In this document: positions 62,450-64,000 of the stretch, one piece after another | Layout: each line of letters opens with the position of its first letter | Position numbering within the stretch: the first letter of the stretch is position 1 | Source: Mariannaea sp. PMI_226 | Taxonomy: Eukaryota > Ascomycota > Sordariomycetes > Hypocreales > Nectriaceae | NCBI GenBank assembly: GCA_024336345.1 | Contig: JANFOG010000006.1 | Span: 2,418,001 to 2,482,000 of the forward strand | Direction: 5' to 3' | DNA length: 64,000 nt | The notes under the pieces: model-generated | What the model was told of the DNA's origin: nothing | Seen by the model: the letters and a program-made list of their open reading frames with translations, nothing else | Database searches by the model: none | Program-made: the position numbers and the translations under genes

Positions 62450-64000
62450 TCAATTGCCTACTAGGACGCTCTCTGCAGTGCTGTCATCAACGGACCGTTT
62501 CTCCCGTAGTTGTTCTACCCGTTTCTTCTTACCAAATCTCAGCCGATTTTGAAACCACGAAGGAGTTTTTGTTGGAACCACCTTAAGCCTCGCTACGCAC
62601 AATCTATCGATGCGGTCTACCCTCACAAACAAAGTCTGCCCCATCTTTTTAAAGAAAAAACGTGATCCATCAGGTAACAAGCTACCTGGTTCAGGATTAT
62701 CTGGATGGATCCCTCTTTCTGGGACACGTACGACGCCGGTCTGAAGTACTGAAACTGTCTGGAGCAACTTTGCATTCGAGCCGGGACACCTGTGGGCCTC
62801 AGTTTCGAGACAAGTAGTAGTCATATACGCAAACGTGGCACAGTCTTCGGAGTCAGCCAAGAAAGAAGCCCAGGAACTACTTTTGCTGCAATCCACTTGA
62901 AGACAAAGTGAGAGCTCTTGTTGGTTCGGCCATGCAACTTTCAGCGTCTTTCCTTCATGTTCGAACCCAGTAAGCTTGAGATGGTTCAGGGCCATCCGGA
63001 TACGGCCTATGATGTAGGAGAGAGAATCGGGGGACAATTTTCGTGTCCAGTCCCGATTGGCTGTGTCTCTCAGTAACTCCACAGCACCCAATACCGTTTC
63101 CGGCTTCCAAGTGTTTGCATTCGATCTCGATAAAGTTTCGAATTGAGGCAACACGTCTGCAACCATTTCCCGTAAGGTCACTCGACGGCAGACACCAGTA
63201 CAAAAGCTGACTTGTAGTCCACAGAGACGGTCAAGGAAGCGAATGAGCACTTCATCCGGTTGGGAAAGTTGGAATTCTTTCAGAGTGACGCCATTTATGC
63301 GTTTGAACGTTGTGTTCATTTGCAAAATAAAATATTGTCCCACTTGTACTCCAATCTGATCCTCATAGCGCTCTCTGGATGGCGGCTTAGGTCCGAGCTC
63401 CACGAGTTCCTTAGATGAAGCTTCCCAGCACTGGTCATTGCCTCTGATACAATTTCTGTTGACAACAGTAGATGAACCTATGGAATACTTCTGCGTCGGG
63501 TTGAGATCTCTTTGAAAGCGTATTTCATCGGTGCCTGTTCTGCTCCAATGATACGCGGGGTCTTCTTCAGCAGTTGCATACACAAGCCCTCCACCAATCT
63601 GAATGGCAAACGGCAAGTGACTTTGGGCTTTGAATATAAATTCTCCCGGACCCCAAGTTTCTACCAGGTCCTCAGCGGCTGAAATCAGATCGTATTTCTT
63701 TGGAGTAGGCTGGGTGCCATCAGCCGAAGAATTACGGAGAAATTCAAAGGCCATTACAGGCGCTCGTATCATGTCTCCAACACAGGTGAGTTGTGTCAGC
63801 GAGACCTGGAGGCGAGGCTTCTTCCCAACTGTAGTCTCGTCACCGAGGAGATGAATTGTATCGAGAGGCGTATCCAGAAAGAAAGGTTGAATGGTACCGA
63901 TATGAGCCTGAGTATATGAGAGGAATCCGAGTGACAAGAACTGGACTGCCAAGCAACAATATGAAATAAAGTGTTGTACGTCGGCCAATTCCTTGAGTAC
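62450..64000 (-). CDS. Unrecognised protein, 5' end cut by the window edge (at least 516 aa)
   Basis: The frame is open from the right window edge to a stop at 62450. No ATG is seen before the edge (the first NTG at 63988 is a TTG), so the start lies outside. A hydrophobic stretch (FISYCCLAVQFLSLGFLSYT) near the visible N-terminus may be a transmembrane segment; it is followed by AHIGTIQPFFLDTPLDTIHL. The remaining ~450 residues contain scattered cysteines (CGLQVSFCTGVCRR, for example), the YATAEEDPAYHWSRTGTDEI stretch, and a basic C-terminus (QNRLRFGKKKRVEQL). I do not recognise a domain. Single-exon in the visible part. It could belong to a lineage-specific family often found with HET/NLR-type genes, but I cannot show it. 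Confidence 0.7.
   Translation of the reverse strand, partial: VLKELADVQHFISYCCLAVQFLSLGFLSYTQAHIGTIQPFFLDTPLDTIHLLGDETTVGKKPRLQVSLTQLTCVGDMIRAPVMAFEFLRNSSADGTQPTPKKYDLISAAEDLVETWGPGEFIFKAQSHLPFAIQIGGGLVYATAEEDPAYHWSRTGTDEIRFQRDLNPTQKYSIGSSTVVNRNCIRGNDQCWEASSKELVELGPKPPSRERYEDQIGVQVGQYFILQMNTTFKRINGVTLKEFQLSQPDEVLIRFLDRLCGLQVSFCTGVCRRVTLREMVADVLPQFETLSRSNANTWKPETVLGAVELLRDTANRDWTRKLSPDSLSYIIGRIRMALNHLKLTGFEHEGKTLKVAWPNQQELSLCLQVDCSKSSSWASFLADSEDCATFAYMTTTCLETEAHRCPGSNAKLLQTVSVLQTGVVRVPERGIHPDNPEPGSLLPDGSRFFFKKMGQTLFVRVDRIDRLCVARLKVVPTKTPSWFQNRLRFGKKKRVEQLREKRSVDDSTAESVLVGN

Noticed and set aside
1..64000. Secondary-metabolite gene cluster
   Set aside because: Several tailoring-type enzymes and transporters are present, but there is no PKS, NRPS, terpene cyclase or DMATS gene, and the genes are spread out with housekeeping-type genes between them.
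1..64000. CRISPR arrays or bacterial-type operons
   Set aside because: Spliceosomal introns and fungal families throughout; the only repeats are short tandem units without spacers.

Overview
This is a nuclear genomic window from a filamentous ascomycete (Pezizomycotina, most likely Sordariomycetes/Hypocreales). Genes are single units on both strands and are interrupted by short GT..AG introns, mostly 53-105 bp, often with a CTAAC or CTGAC-like branch site. Fungus-specific families are present: a HET domain, a Zn2Cys6 regulator, a bZIP/DUF3425-type regulator, a fungal rhodopsin-like membrane protein, a hydrophobin and a Dal5-type permease. I rebuilt 26 gene models. Exon joins were chosen so that reading frame and family motifs both continue, and several starts were moved from a non-ATG codon to the first in-frame ATG.

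Layout. 0.5-6 kb: a small secreted ten-cysteine protein, a class I O-methyltransferase and a HET-domain gene broken by one in-frame TAG. 7.5-16 kb: a membrane-anchored arylsulfotransferase-like protein, an NtaA/SnaA/DszA-type flavin monooxygenase, a HAD hydrolase and an NAD(P)-binding protein. 16-30.6 kb: a double GFA-domain protein, a DEDDh exonuclease with a half-CHORD-like zinc motif, an FAAH-like amidase, a Zn2Cys6 regulator divergent from a Dal5-type transporter, a GMC oxidoreductase and an ADP-ribosylglycohydrolase. 31.7-41.5 kb: a family-16 methyltransferase, a hydrophobin with a poly-C intron, a secreted 12-cysteine protein of unknown function and a sugar/H+ symporter. 44-53.3 kb: a full-length ABCC transporter, a flavohaemoglobin with a likely mitochondrial presequence, and an aldehyde dehydrogenase with an 8-codon first exon. 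55-64 kb: a rhodopsin-like seven-helix protein, an unrecognised 429-aa protein, an SDR divergent from a bZIP regulator, and an unrecognised protein cut by the window edge.

How the genes relate. Most look like independent accessory or housekeeping genes. The best candidate for a functional group is amidase - Zn2Cys6 - Dal5-type permease (19.9-25.8 kb), with a CGG-N3-CCG site in the shared promoter; it could be an amide/ureide/carboxylate nitrogen-scavenging unit. Many tailoring-type enzymes are present (OMT, flavin monooxygenase, GMC, SDR, ABC and MFS transporters), but there is no PKS, NRPS, terpene cyclase or DMATS, so I do not call a secondary-metabolite cluster. The least explained genes are the 429-aa protein at 57.3 kb, the partial protein at 62.4-64 kb and the secreted protein at 37.4 kb. 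No rRNA, complete tRNA, CRISPR array or intact transposon was seen.
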